64,000 bases of DNA from Enoplolaimus lenunculus (taxonomy: Eukaryota > Nematoda > Enoplea > Enoplida > Thoracostomopsidae), in contig JASANG010000916.1 of NCBI GenBank assembly GCA_030248215.1, forward strand, positions 62,001 through 126,000, given 5' to 3'. Shown in pieces: positions 1-11,295 of this stretch (its first letter is position 1; each line of letters opens with the position of its first letter). A model generated the notes under the pieces. The model saw only the letters and a list, made by a program, of their open reading frames with translations, was not told the origin of the DNA and did no database searches. The position numbers and the translations under genes are program-made.

Positions 1-209
1 GTACAAATATTGATTGAGGGGTTAGTGAATAATTTTCAAAGATTTTTGGACAAAGGGTTTTCTGGAGGTTGTATTTGTTGATGTTTTACTACAATTTTTT
101 TGCTGTTTTGATGCTTTGAAGTAAATTAAACCTCAAACTAGGGTTAGTGTAAACTTTGAAAATCGTTTCATATCGCTTTTACTATCGTAAGTAACCTACA
201 ATTTTTCAG

Positions 210-331
210 CAGCTTACGCAGCTCAGCGTCTGAACAACAGCATCAAGCGTTAACAACGTCTTCAATCGAAGCTAAAGAACTGCATCGCAATTTTAGAGAC
301 ATTCAGCTTCTTGCTAGCATGCAGGAAGAAG
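210..331 (+). CDS. SLAIN exon (first in window) with start of SLAIN motif
   Basis: The acceptor TTTTTCAG precedes position 210. The exon enters in phase 2 and leaves in phase 1 at GAAGAAG|GTAATG. It encodes a Gln/Ser-rich lead, then IEAKELHRNFRDIQLLASMQEE. The acceptor is a CAGCAG tandem (207-212), so an isoform one residue shorter is possible. Confidence 0.85.
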
Positions 332-3300
332 GTAATGTGACTAACTAACTAAACTTGATGGTTATTTCCAAGATACTTTGTAACAAAATACAACTTTTTC
401 AAATTTCTTTGAGACCAGCTAGTGTCCCAAAAATGTAAAGTTTTTAAAAAGTTTACATCGGTGTTAAGTATTGTTACAATCTCTGCTTAATGTCTATGTA
501 TACTACATATGTACGTACAGTAGTGAATAAAAAGATTTAAGTGTTTTACGAATGGATTAGTTCGCTAAATTAACATAATACACTCAATGCCGCGAAAAAC
601 GTATTTAACGAATGATGTGATTTTTTTGCTTTCAATTGTAGTGTCTTGACTCTGTTCATGTCTAGGTAAAGATATAGTGCGTGCGTTAAAAGCAGGTTTT
701 AGTGATTTTTTAGTTTGTTTTGTTTGTTTCAGACTTGCGACAGTGTTTAGCAAAGCTTCACACAATGTCATTAGGTACGTTAATCAATAAATTTATGCAC
801 TTAAATTATTTCAAATCGTAATTTCACATAACCTGTAGTAACGGGATGATAAGTACGCATATGACTTCAATGTTTAAAGTTTTTATACACGCCAGTGTGT
901 GTATAATCGAGCTTAAATATTCTTTGTTATGTCAATCGGTTTTCAGCAGTATGGGTTTTTAGGTTGAGGGAATTTGAATAATGCATGACTAAATCCCCGT
1001 AACACATTTAAACATTTATCTACTCGCAAAATTCGGGTTTAAATTAGTGGTCTAAAGATTTGTACAGTGTATAAAATTATTGCTTCAGCTCGGAAATCAA
1101 AGGCAGATTCGCCGTTTAAATCTTGTTCAAATGAGCTTTCGGGTTACGATCTCGATACGCCTATCGGTAGGTTTTCTTGTATCTTGAAAACCGATTTGAG
1201 TAAGGTAAGAGAAGCTAGTCTTTATTTTTCAGGCTAATCATTAGCCTTCAGATTCGTAGTCGTTCAGATTGTAAGTCCTCTTATCGCGGGTAAACTTTGA
1301 AGCTTTTCTAGATGAAGGGTTCAGCGCAGCTGGCTAAGTAGGCATGTCAAACTGCCTTTTTGCGAAGTAAAGGTTCGGATTCGGATTCGGCAAAGTTGCA
1401 ATGGGTTCCGGTTCGCAAAAAAGCTGTTTGTTCGGTGCCACCTTGATATGTTGTACGTCCGACAATTTTCCGAGGGTCCTGCGCTTTATTCTAGGTTTAT
1501 TTTTTAATATTTCAGCTGCTGCGACAAGAGATTTCAACCACAGCTCAATGTTGTCTCGAAGTATCAGTGTTGCTGATCATGATTGTGCTATACAGCAGTT
1601 AACGCCTAGCAGTAAAACAGCACCGTGTCCTGAAATTGGTAATAAAACAGGTTCAGTTGCTGGAAATTATTGTTTCCAAAGCAGTGCAGCGGTGGTTGAT
1701 GAACAAAATAATGTTCAATCAGAATTTTGTACACCTCGCACGTCCAAAACACCGAAATATGAGTGGGAAGACGCAGTGAAAAATCAAGATTTAGGAGCGT
1801 TTCGGCGATCGTATACCACGGGTTCAGAATTTAGGGTGAAACCGCAAACCGGTGGGTACGATTCACCTAGACGCTCTTGTGGGGTCTTCCGTACCAGCAC
1901 GGATTTGATCAGGAGGTCATGCGGAAGGACTGTTGGGCATTCCCATAGGGCGCTGTCTGGCTTTACAGCAAATGGCATGGCTCAATCCGTTCATGATTTA
2001 TCAACACGTCTGGTTTCGACTGGTTTTATGGGTGCAGCAAGTGTTACTCCGGAATGTAAAACTTTGGATACGAGACGATCTATGGTGGCGACGGCACCGT
2101 TGCCAAGGGGGCATAAACCGAACGTAGCCTCTGATCAGTCAGCGCGATATTCGTACAATTTGCCGGCAGCTGTTAGTTCTCAAGGATCGAAGTCGTTTGT
2201 GGATATGGAAGATGAGAGAGTAGCAACGCCGAAAAGAGGGCGAGGGGCGGTTGCAAGCCGGGTGGATTTACTATCGCGGTCAGTGTCAGTTGATAGGCAT
2301 CTGATTGAAAATGATTCTCGAGGAGCAAAGAGTCCAGATTTACGAGCTATTAATCGTAAACCGCCGATATACGCCGCAGCAACGGTGGCTTCTCGCTGTA
2401 AACAGTCCAGCTTAAGCTGCCATCAGCCAAAATTTACCCTCCGTGAGAACAAGCAAGTACCAGGGCAGCGGGTTCCACAAACTGGGACCAAGCCTGTCAT
2501 TGTACAGCGGTCTCAGTCGCTTAGAACTCCACCCGGTGTTCCGCCAAGTGCTAGAGGGCTAATTAAACCACTTAATACTTGTTTAGCCAAGGAAGTTCGC
2601 GGGAAGCCATTGGTGCCACCGAAACCAAAACATCTGACACAAGAAATGGAGAAAATTAATGCCGACCGAACCAAGATTATTGGAACTCAACAGCGATTAA
2701 TGAAAACGGGTTGTAGCGCATCGCCAGCTGTTTTAGAGGTAAGGAACTGTATTCTCAACGGCCTGACGCATCTGCCCCCAGTAGTAAATAGGTTTTGAAA
2801 CAAGCGAACTGTGGCACTTGTTGATATCCAAATTACGACATGAATGGTGCTAATTAAACAATGTTTCATAAATAATATGCTTAATTTTGAAACTTACGAT
2901 TCACACGTTCAAAGATTGAACGACCTACCTGTAGGTGATGCGTGCTGTGCACATTAATTTTAACAATATGGGCATGGACTTGTTGAGGTGGAATCATTAC
3001 ATCGTATCCATGGAGAGAAATCAATGGGTGACAATTTGAAACTAGTTTAGTGTGATATTTTTGAAGACAAAATTTGTTTTGTGAATGACGCATTCTGTGA
3101 CTAATGCGAAAGACATGTGCATAGTGCTATGTTTTTGATTTATCAACATTCGTCTTTAACCGTGCCCGCAAAAATAACTTTTTTGTAGTTGTTAGCCGCT
3201 ATAATCTAAACCTATGATTTACGCTTCCGCTTGGATGACGCTTGCAGTAATCAGAAGTGTAGGCGGTGAGGTGGTAACAAAACTTTTTAAGGATGTAAAT

Positions 3301-5661
3301 GTTACACAACAAGTTAAGGTGCGTTGCGTGCATTGCTGCAAAACGTTTTCATGAGTATAACGATTAACAGTTTTTAATGTTTGACTTTATATATTTTGAC
3401 TTATTTTAGGTGAGCAAACGACAGAGGGGCCTGGTTGAATGCGCTGATGGTCTAGTTAAACCAAAGTCAGCTGAACCGAAGAAGTGTAACCCGTTTTCAA
3501 GAGGTTTGTTTTTTGTTGCTTGAGAATTTTTGTTAATAATTTTAATGTAGAAAATGCGCATTCTGAAGTTGTTTTTTTAAATTCCGATTCGGTTTTATGG
3601 TTATGTTTCGTCGAAATGTTTGGAGATTCTCAGCTTATAAGAAAGCCATTTGCAAAAACCATTTATTAGTAAATAGTCAGCTTTTGTGCAATCACGTACA
3701 GAATTAAGTGCAACCGCAATCGCTTTTCAATTTGCTGCGCTGTTCGCGACTGCTTGTTTCTTGACTGGTCGCGAGCAGCGAAAATTGAATCGCTATTACA
3801 AAACCACAACCGCAAACGCGATGACTGTATTTTAGACGTAATACTAAAGAGAGTGAGTTAATTTTTGTTTTAGTTTAAAATTGCAGGTTTGGCGCAAGCT
3901 ACGTATCTACAGTCGAATTTTGATAAAAAATTTACTGTATAATGCTCAAGAGTAGTCACGTCATTTAACTTGGTTCTAGGTTTTATGGATTCTACGCGTG
4001 CTTCTCTTCCACAAAATTTCTGTTCGCTTAATCGGCGTCAATTTTCTTCTGAGCACCATTTGGCTGATGGAGGCACACCTTGCCGGCTACCGTCTTACCG
4101 CTGTGGTCGCGCTGATCTTGATATTTCTGATTCAGAAACAGCAACGGTTTCGTTAAATTGTGCAGCTAGTTCGCCAATGAAACGCGGTGTAACGCTGAAT
4201 TCGGTTTCTCGTGCGGGACTCAGTCCATTGGTGGCTAGTCCATGTCAAGCGGCTGGGTCTGTGGAGCTTGTGACGGGGGAAGGACGTTTGGACAATCCGC
4301 GTTTGATGGTGTGTGTTAGTAACGATCGGGTAAGATAAGTATATTGTTTGGATTTGTAAATTTTAATATAATTTCATTTTAGTGCCTATCTGAAACAAGT
4401 TTTTTGGAAAATCACTTTTTTAATTTTTATTCAAAATTGCTAGTCATTTGACTGTACCTACATTGATAACAAAATGTATGGTATTTTAGCTGATGATTTA
4501 ATACCAAAAATATATTGATTGTCCATGTAGACTGGAATATTACATACTTGACTTTGACATTACAATGCTAACCTTTTGCTTGTTAAAAGACTTTGTTCTA
4601 GATTCTTCCAAGTAGCAGTCCATGCTCCCCACGTGTTCGTTCTCATATCACAAACAGGCCGTCGCTAGGTGTTTCCGGGATTCCGATGCCGAAATTAAGC
4701 CGCTCTGCTGAACGTGATACTACGTAAGTTTGAAGCGAGAATGCAACCGAACCAATAAAAATACCAGAAACTGAATAGTTAAAAAATCCGATTTCGGTAG
4801 CGACTGGAATTTCGTAGCCAAGAATATAAAGTGCTGTAAACATTTATATTTTGTAGGCAATAAAATGTGGTAAGCTGTTGAATATTAGAGCAAATTTTGT
4901 GTCTTTGCGTTTCAACAATTCGCTGTCAGGTTTGTCCGCTTTAACGTTAAAATTGCGAAATAACATCATATCTGTGTGATTTCCGCGAAACATTATTTTA
5001 CTGGGTGAGAAAACTATGGTTCGTTGTGGTGCTTCAGTGAGCTAGCATTTGAAAATAACTACAATTGTTGCTGGTATCCACATCTCCAATGTGAACAGAA
5101 CCAGGAGGTCGTAGGTTTGTTCATGTTGGTTGACCAATCGAATTTAGTAGTAGGGGTCAATGTATAGAATAGGGCCGTTACAGAGATAGCATATTCCTAA
5201 GTCTAAGCGCAAGCTTAAGCAAAAAATAAGTCTGAAGCTTAATTTTACTCTATTGCAGTCCTGCAGAAAAATGTTCCGCCCCTCGTCTTTGGGCCGTAAT
5301 AGGAAATGTTCTGTACCTTTTGATATTGAAACTTAGTTGTATCAAACTTTTATTTTAGACTAAAGGTATACCGTTTGCTTATTTGAGAACCTTGCCAAAG
5401 TGGAGTAATACTTCCTATTTTCTAGCTGTGTATTTGAGAATTACAGCTTAGACTTTAACTCTGAAGGGTCTAACCTGGTTTTGAAATATAGAACCAGAAA
5501 AAATATTAGATAATGGTACAAATGATTACAAAATACACAAATGTTTTTTCCGTTTAGTGATTTTTAGTTTTTTTTACTGTCTTGGTTTCAGACGTCCTCA
5601 TACTGCAATGTCGTACTGTACAATAGCGTCTATTTCAAAGACCGATGACTCACAAGTTTAA
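210..5661 (+). CDS. SLAIN motif-containing protein (microtubule plus-end protein), 3' eight exons
   Basis: Eight exons join in phase: 210-331, 733-774, 1089-1166, 1516-2738, 3410-3503, 3980-4329, 4602-4723, 5592-5661; about 700 residues, N-terminus outside the window. Exons 1-2 read RDIQLLASMQEEDLRQCLAK, matching the hallmark motif of SLAIN1/SLAIN2 (DVQxLARMQEESLRQ in the vertebrate family). The middle is Ser/Pro/Arg-rich with repeated RRS and SVxxLS patterns, as in SLAIN proteins. Exon 7 carries SGIP, an SxIP motif of the type bound by EB1, followed by basic residues, like the GIPVPR segment near the SLAIN2 C-terminus. Known SLAIN proteins bind EB1 and ch-TOG/XMAP215 at growing microtubule ends and promote polymerisation; the same role is inferred here. 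The protein ends DDSQV, unlike the vertebrate C-terminus. Vertebrate SLAIN2 is about 580 residues, so this one is longer, mainly through exon 4. Confidence 0.85.
733..774 (+). CDS. SLAIN micro-exon completing the SLAIN motif
   Basis: This 42-nt exon reads DLRQCLAKLHTMSL when spliced. It has a TTTCAG acceptor and a TTAG|GTACGT donor, phase 1 to phase 1, so skipping it would keep the frame but remove half the SLAIN motif. Confidence 0.82.
1089..1166 (+). CDS. SLAIN exon 3 of window
   Basis: This 78-nt exon is phase 1 to phase 1. It encodes ARKSKADSPFKSCSNELSG then YDLDTPI, which corresponds to the acidic stretch after the SLAIN motif in vertebrate SLAIN2. Acceptor TGCTTCAG, donor ATCG|GTAGGT. 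Confidence 0.8.
1516..2738 (+). CDS. SLAIN large central exon
   Basis: This 1223-nt exon encodes about 407 residues, phase 1 to phase 0. It is low-complexity Ser/Arg/Pro-rich sequence with repeated RRS(Y/C) blocks near residues 115-160 of the window protein, SVHDLSTR, LLSRSVSVDRHL, SQSLRTPPGVPPS and a Pro-Lys end. The reading frame stays open upstream into the intron only by chance. The short continuation beyond the GTAAGG donor would end at a stop at about 2796-2798. Confidence 0.85.
3410..3503 (+). CDS. SLAIN exon 5 of window
   Basis: This 94-nt exon (phase 0 to 1) reads VSKRQRGLVECADGLVKPK then SAEPKKCNPFSR. Acceptor TTATTTTAG; donor AAGAG|GTTTGT is weaker than its neighbours. Confidence 0.75.
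3980..4329 (+). CDS. SLAIN exon 6 of window
   Basis: This 350-nt exon (phase 1 to 0) encodes 116 full codons of Ser/Arg-rich sequence, including SSPMKRGVTLNSVSRAGLSP. Acceptor GGTTCTAG, donor CGG|GTAAGA. Confidence 0.82.
4602..4723 (+). CDS. SLAIN exon 7 with SxIP motif
   Basis: This 122-nt exon (phase 0 to 2) reads SSPCSPRVRSHITNRPSLGV then SGIPMPKLSRSAERD. SGIP followed by basic residues fits an EB1-binding SxIP motif and aligns in position with the Ile-Pro repeats near the SLAIN2 C-terminus. Donor ACTAC|GTAAGT. Confidence 0.83.
5155..5295. mobile_element. MITE-A copy in SLAIN intron
   Basis: This 141-bp palindromic element has ends GGTCAATGTATAGAATAGGG and TTTGGGCC and CCTAAG-type hexamers inside. 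Near-perfect 8-bp target duplication GTAGTAGG/GTAATAGG flanks it. It belongs to the GGCCCATGTATAGAACAGGG family described at 53128. Confidence 0.85.
5592..5661 (+). CDS. SLAIN terminal exon
   Basis: A strong pyrimidine tract and GGTTTCAG precede the exon, which enters in phase 2. It encodes TRPHTAMSYCTIASISKTDD then SQV and TAA at 5659-5661. The last three residues fit a class I PDZ ligand (S-x-V). A MITE (5155-5295) sits in the preceding 868-bp intron. Confidence 0.75.
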
Positions 5662-7358
5662 GATCTTGTGTCGCAGCGAACTGTATTGAATTTTTGTCGC
5701 CTTGGTTCGGATCTGTCATACATTCTGTTTAGTTTTCTGCAATACTGATACACATTATCGCCACTTTTTGTTCAGTATTGGTATTAATGTAATTGCAGCT
5801 AAAAGTAAATCTGAGGTAGGTGGACCTTTTGAATTGTTTCTGTTCTACCGATACGGGTGTTTTTTATATTTTAAAATTTAAAAATGCTAATTTTAAAAAT
5901 GATCAAATATAATTTGCAGGATGGATTTTTGTCGTGTATATATTTTTTCAACAAATAATGACTGCATAATGCATATGTTTGTAATATTGTAGGTAGACGC
6001 CAATATTGCTAATATTGCTTATTCGGGAAGTGGGGCCAGCTGCAACTTTGTTAAAATAGGTGTAGTGTTTAATATTATTATTGCTTGTTTGATTGTAATA
6101 ATTTAGTTTAGTATGTAAGGAGTTGTGGATTTGATAAATCTGGAAGATCATGGCAAAATTTATTCTGGAGTCTATCAGTTAATGTTAATTTGAAAATTCA
6201 TATAATAGATGTATATGTGAAAATGGCATGAAGTACTAAGGTCTGTGGTTGTTTTTGTGATGCACCTCGTTAGAAAATAATTGTAAATCAAGGTGGTACA
6301 GTGTGTGGTTTTTATGCATAATCAGCTATCTCCATTCCGTTATTTTGGTACAATGTTTTTTTGCTATTTACTGTTATTTGGTCTTTTATTTTTCCAGTTT
6401 CATTGTTGTTCTGCATGTTAAGGAGTATCGGATTCTGTTTTAACGCATCTTTTCTTATGTTCGGCTCGTTTTTGTAGTTTAATTGTACAACTTACTTATT
6501 GGTTGAGGCGCCGACCTCCTATAATATTGTCAAGCGAGTCTTGTGGGGTATGGGCGTAGGTAGGGTTTTGGAAATGTGTAAGGTTAATACCTTCTGTGAA
6601 ATTTTCGATGTCAGCTGAAAAGTTCCTAAAACCTCTGGACAAAATTAACTTTGGTTATTAGGTTTAACCGACTTTGAAATTTTTTGGCTACGCCCTTGAG
6701 GAAGCATTGACATGGTTATTGCTAATTTTTAATGCAAATAGGTATCACTTGAGAGAAGTTTTTCAGTATGAGTTTTATGTCCAAACGCTATTTTTTGTAA
6801 ATCCGGTTGGGTTTAAGCATTTATATTGTCAAATTTGTTGATACACTCTTGTTTTGCTTTATGCCTTGTTTGTGCCGAAGAATTTCCGTCACTTGAGAGC
6901 TACGCTTTTAAACATTGGTCTCATTTTGTAATATTGTTTGTTGTGTGTTTATTGGCAAATTTGATTACGTATCGTTAAGTAGGTATAGAATTTATAACGA
7001 GAGTTTGAATAAGGTTGTCAGCAAAAGTTTTAATTTACGATTTAAATTTAAATCACAGTATTTATAATCGGCAAATGTTCCGTACAGCTGAGCGTTTTTA
7101 TACAAATGCAAAAAGAGTGATATAAAATTAAAATTTGCTAAAAGCATAGGTTTCTGTATGAATTTCCTGACTCAAATGTGTAGTGGACTGTGTGTATTTT
7201 GAAAAGAAAAAAACTGAATGCTTGAACGAAAACTAGAAATTATTTCAGAAGACCGATCGATATTGCGTTTTTAGGTTTTAATTTAGAGCGTATGCTATGC
7301 ATTAGGGTCGCAGATGCTTCATTCGAAATGATACCATTTTCTTTCTATCGCTTTATAT
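5662..7358. other. Intergenic and 3' flank of SLAIN, no gene seen
   Basis: AT-rich sequence after the SLAIN stop. No open frame with recognisable protein, no clear repeat family and no consensus AATAAA close to the stop codon were found. Confidence 0.6.
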
Positions 7359-7673
7359 CAGGGTGCAACCGGAGATGAGAAATACCGGAGTCGGAGGTGA
7401 AGCGAAATTAGGTAGTAGAAATGATGGTTAATTAGTTAATTTTAGCCAGTCAATATATGCAAAATGTTGTTAAGTTGTTTGGTTTTACGCTAATTTTGTG
7501 CGAAATTTCTGAAATTCTTTCCTGAAAATTGTAAAAGTAAAACAAAACGCGCTAAACGGATGAATTATGCAAAATTTTACTACCGAAATTGGCGAAACCT
7601 CCGGCAATAATTCTACCGGAGACGGAGACCTATTTTCTGTTGGAGCCGAAGTCAGACCTCCAGTTGTACCTTG
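7359..7673. mobile_element. hAT-like MITE (CAGGGTGCAACC family)
   Basis: The left end CAGGGTGCAACCGGAG pairs with the right end CAGTTGTACCTTG. Flanking 8-bp duplications are CTTTATAT (7351-7358) and CTTTATCT (7674-7681). The interior is rich in CCGGAG/CCTCCGG. It is 315 bp with no transposase. Confidence 0.8.
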
Positions 7674-8199
7674 CTTTATCTGTTTCGTGTATTTTTGGGT
7701 AAAATCATGTAATCTGTTTTTATGCGGTGCTGTTGTGCTTCCAGAAAACCCATCATTCAATCTTTGTTTTTGCTTAATTGGTATATACAATGATTTATAG
7801 TTAGTATTTGAACGCTATTTCATAAAAACGGGTAACGCGAAAGTTTGGGCCTAAAGCAGTTCAACTGTATGCGGTCAACATCTTTGTTCTTAAGTCCACA
7901 GACGGTTTTAAAATAGGCCAATCAATATTAATCTTTTAATAGCGTTTATTGCTTCGATGTGATGTGCCAAAATGTGGGCGTATGGTTATTTGGAGCAAAA
8001 ACGATTAGATGAGGGTGCATGATTTAGTTGCTCTGGAAAATGTTTAGTCGAACTGCGTTAAGCTGCATGTATATAAGTAATACTTTTGAAAGTGCAGTGT
8101 TACCTTCTTCCTGTATATATACAATTGTTGAATTAAACTTTGCGGTGTGTTTACTACGCAGAGCGGTACGTGTGGCAAAACAGCACTGAACGGTGTGCA

Positions 8200-8905
8200 A
8201 ACCAGGTTTCAACCGGAGGTCTGCCTCCAGATTCAGCAATAGTTGGCCTCCATCTTCAGTAGAATGTCTTCCGGAGGTTACGGCAATTTGGGTAGTGAAA
8301 ATTCCAAGGTTATAATAACTACAATTGTATCGTTCGGTGCATTTTGCTTTGACTGTCGAATGTTAATAGGTTCTTAGAAATCGGCCGAAAAAGGGTTTTG
8401 GCAGACTATAGATATTTGCAAAAATTAGCAAAACAAAAACAACGCAGTGGTGGTATCATATTCCAAAGGCTAAGCCAAAGCAAATTATTCTAAAGCTAAC
8501 TTGACTCGATTGCAGTCTAGTAGAAAAACCTTCTATCTCAATGTTTACACAGGCCAAAGATTGTAACAGCCTAATTTTGCTTCATCTCTGGCTGCAGTAC
8601 ATTTTGTTGATCTGCTCCAGCACATTTTGTTGATCTCCAACTACGGTATTTTTCATCAGGTAGCACTCTGGTATGAACCCATGGCAAACCGTAACTAAAC
8701 TAAATGGAACACTAACCAATGCTTGCATATATAAGATATTTTGTTTATTCAATCCACCAGAATAAGGTTCAATAGACGCTTGGCTCTGGTAGAAAATTGA
8801 TTTGCAGTTTAACAATCAATTACCACCTAAATTACACTTCAACTTCGGCTTTGACACACTTTATTGACCTTTTGGTCCGGTATTTTTCACCTCTGGTTGC
8901 ACCTT
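8200..8905. repeat. Degenerate hAT-like ends around a MITE-A relic
   Basis: CAGGTTTCAACCGG near 8201 and GGTTGCACCTTG near 8893-8904 resemble the ends of the CAGGGTGCAACC family in inverted order, but I see no matching target duplication. A worn MITE-A copy (about 8440-8561) lies between them, so this may be an old element split by insertion. Confidence 0.45.
8440..8561. mobile_element. Worn MITE-A copy
   Basis: It contains ATATTCCAAAGGCTAAG, a TCTAAAGCTAACTTGACTCGATTGCAGTC segment in family order and a GGCC end. Termini are eroded and no target duplication is evident. Confidence 0.5.
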
Positions 8906-9431
8906 GAGTAGGAACACATAAATTATGAGCTTTGTAAAATAATGAACTAGTAATTACTTGTCTAGCAGTGCAAATCAGTAGTATACATTGAGCTTTACTT
9001 CAGATAATTCACATTTCCTATTATATACTGAATACAAACAATAAATCCGGCAAACAAGGCACCACGATTCGTATTCTGCTAACCGGTTGCGCTGTACTTT
9101 ACTGTGCCGGATGACCGCTGGCAATATCAATTTAGTGGATTTTTTGATACATTTTACTATGCCGCGCGTGGCGTCCGGCGGTGCGCACCGAGTATAGCGC
9201 AGCAATAACTTTCACTTCAACTGGAAAACTACCGCATGTTTTCCGGGCAATCAACATGCTCCATTCTTACAAATTAAACGTGTTCAATTTAAGTAAAACT
9301 TGATGAGCATGTAAGATCGACCCACCACAAAAGTGGAGAGGGACTTGGTATAAACTTGAAACGACCAAAACATTGCATAAAATTATCAAAATTAATATTT
9401 CTAAAATTGACCCTATAAAACAAATTAATGT

Positions 9432-9605
9432 AGCCCATGTATAGAACAGGGCCGGATCGTTTTCCGGAGACGCGAAAGAGTCAGTTTAAGCTTTAGACTA
9501 TTTTTTGCTTAGGCTTAGGTTTTGGCTTAGTCTTAGGAATCGGCTCATCCATACGCTTAGGAATATGCTTATACTACTGTTCCGGCCCTGTTCTATACAT
9601 GAACC
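9432..9605. mobile_element. MITE-A copy
   Basis: A 174-bp element with inverted ends (a)GCCCATGTATAGAACAGG and CCTGTTCTATACATGaaCC. The 8-bp duplications ATTAATGT (9424-9431) and ATTAATGA (9606-9613) differ at one base. Internal TTAGGC-like hexamers alternate with CTTAGGAAT blocks. Confidence 0.87.
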
Positions 9606-9700
9606 ATTAATGACAACGATTTACCATGAAACATTCTTAAAATGGGCTGCACTTTATCATTGACGTAGTTTTTTTCAACTAAAGCCACGCTAGAGTAGTC

Positions 9701-9883
9701 GGCCTATGTATAGAACAGCGCCCGAACAGTAATATAAGCATAAGCCTAAACCTAAGCCTAACTGCAAGGATGAGCTTATACATACTCCTAAGCCTAAGCA
9801 TAAGCAAAAAATAGCCTAAAGCTTAAGCTTATTCTATTACAGTCCCGCAGGAAAACGTTCCGGTCCTGTTCTATGCATGGGCC
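9701..9883. mobile_element. MITE-A copy
   Basis: A 183-bp copy, opposite in internal order to the one at 9432. Ends are GGCCTATGTATAGAACAG and CTGTTCTATGCATGGGCC. Flanks GAGTAGTC and GAGCAATC match at 6 of 8 bases. Only 95 bp separate it from the 9432 copy. Confidence 0.82.
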
Positions 9884-10155
9884 GAGCAATCAATATAATG
9901 CTGGTTAAGGGTCAAAATACAACAATTCAACCATAAACCGCTTGAGTAATCAATATTTCCTCAGGCTTGTAACACGTAAAACTGACCGGACAAAAAAATT
10001 TTTTGACACAAGCCAATGCATTCAAATTAAGACGAACTGGCACCGGAGAAACAAATACGATAATGGCCTGGTCGGTGAAACTCTACCTATTGAAGTATGA
10101 CTTCATACTTAAGTATTTCTTAAGCAACCAACTTAAACAATTTATTAGTTCTGAC

Positions 10156-10540
10156 CAGGGTGCAACCGGAATTACCATTTACCGGAACCGGAATTTGAAA
10201 ATTTTACCGGAACCGGAACCGGAAAGTGAAAAATGCATTTCACCAAAAATTTCATTTTAATCATATTTTTTGCTCTATTATTTGTGAAATAACCTAAGTC
10301 GAACATAGGTATTTATTTTATTTGTTGTATTTTAGATTTTCATCATCGACTGAAGTGAAATCCACCATCAATGGCTTATATTCGGAGTACAAGTGGCTTT
10401 CAAAAGAAATTCTTAAAAATTAGCAAAGTTAAGAAAACGGCCAAATTATAACACCGGAATTTTTAAATCCGGTAAAAATTAATCGGAACCGGAACCGGAA
10501 GGTGAAAAAATGCCGGAACCGGAATTCCGGTTGCACCCTG
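10156..10540. mobile_element. hAT-like MITE (CAGGGTGCAACC family) with perfect TSD
   Basis: A 385-bp element bounded by CAGGGTGCAACCGGAATT and CCGGTTGCACCCTG, with perfect 8-bp duplication GTTCTGAC at 10148-10155 and 10541-10548. Both arms are tandem GGAACC/CCGGAA motifs; the middle is unique AT-rich sequence. The CAGGG ends and 8-bp duplication fit the hAT superfamily. Confidence 0.93.
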
Positions 10541-10709
10541 GTTCTGACAGCGTACTTTAGTTAAGTAAATATTTAAGGCGACACCACATTCAATAAAATT
10601 ACAATATAACTGTTCTGGCAAACTATTTTCGGTTCAATTAAGATTGTCGACTCATGAAATTTTCTTAGTATAAAGCAAATCAATGACTTCCTTGCTCTGA
10701 CACTAGCGC

Positions 10710-11140
10710 CAGAGTGCAAAGCGGAACAAGATTAATCCGGAATCGTAATCGGAACAACAAAAATCGGAACAACAAAGTTATACCGGAATCGGAATCGGAA
10801 CTACAACATTTGTGACTATGCGGAAAATTTGTATTAACAAAGCATAATATTGATTTAGAATGTCTGTTGGCTGGCAACAATTCTCAAAGACGTCTCACGA
10901 ACAAATTGGCAATAATTGTTTGGCTCTGTAAAGCTAAACTACAACCAATTATTGATAAGTTAACATGTCGAAAACAATTGAATACATGAATGATGCAGAA
11001 TAGTTATACAACATATCACAAGTAGGCCTAAAACTAAAATGGGGAAATTCCGATTCCGATTGATTGTACAATCGGAGTCAGAATTGGAACTCGTTTTGAA
11101 TCGGAATTCTAATCGGAATCGGAATTCCGATTGCACCCTG
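10710..11140. mobile_element. hAT-like MITE (same family) with perfect TSD
   Basis: A 431-bp element bounded by CAGAGTGCAAAGCGGAAC and TTCCGATTGCACCCTG, with perfect 8-bp duplication ACTAGCGC at 10702-10709 and 11141-11148. Subterminal repeats are GGAATCGGAATC here, not GGAACCGG as in the 10156 copy, so it is a diverged subfamily. Confidence 0.92.
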
Positions 11141-11295
11141 ACTAGCGCATATTTTGCATTATTTTTGTTCAAAAAGTTAAGTATTTACATAAGCCATGAC
11201 TTGAATAAGTACTTACACAAAACTTAACCAAGTACCTAAGTAATATTTCAAAAGCCCAGCCATTGGCTTTTAAAATGACATTAAAGCAGTGTATA

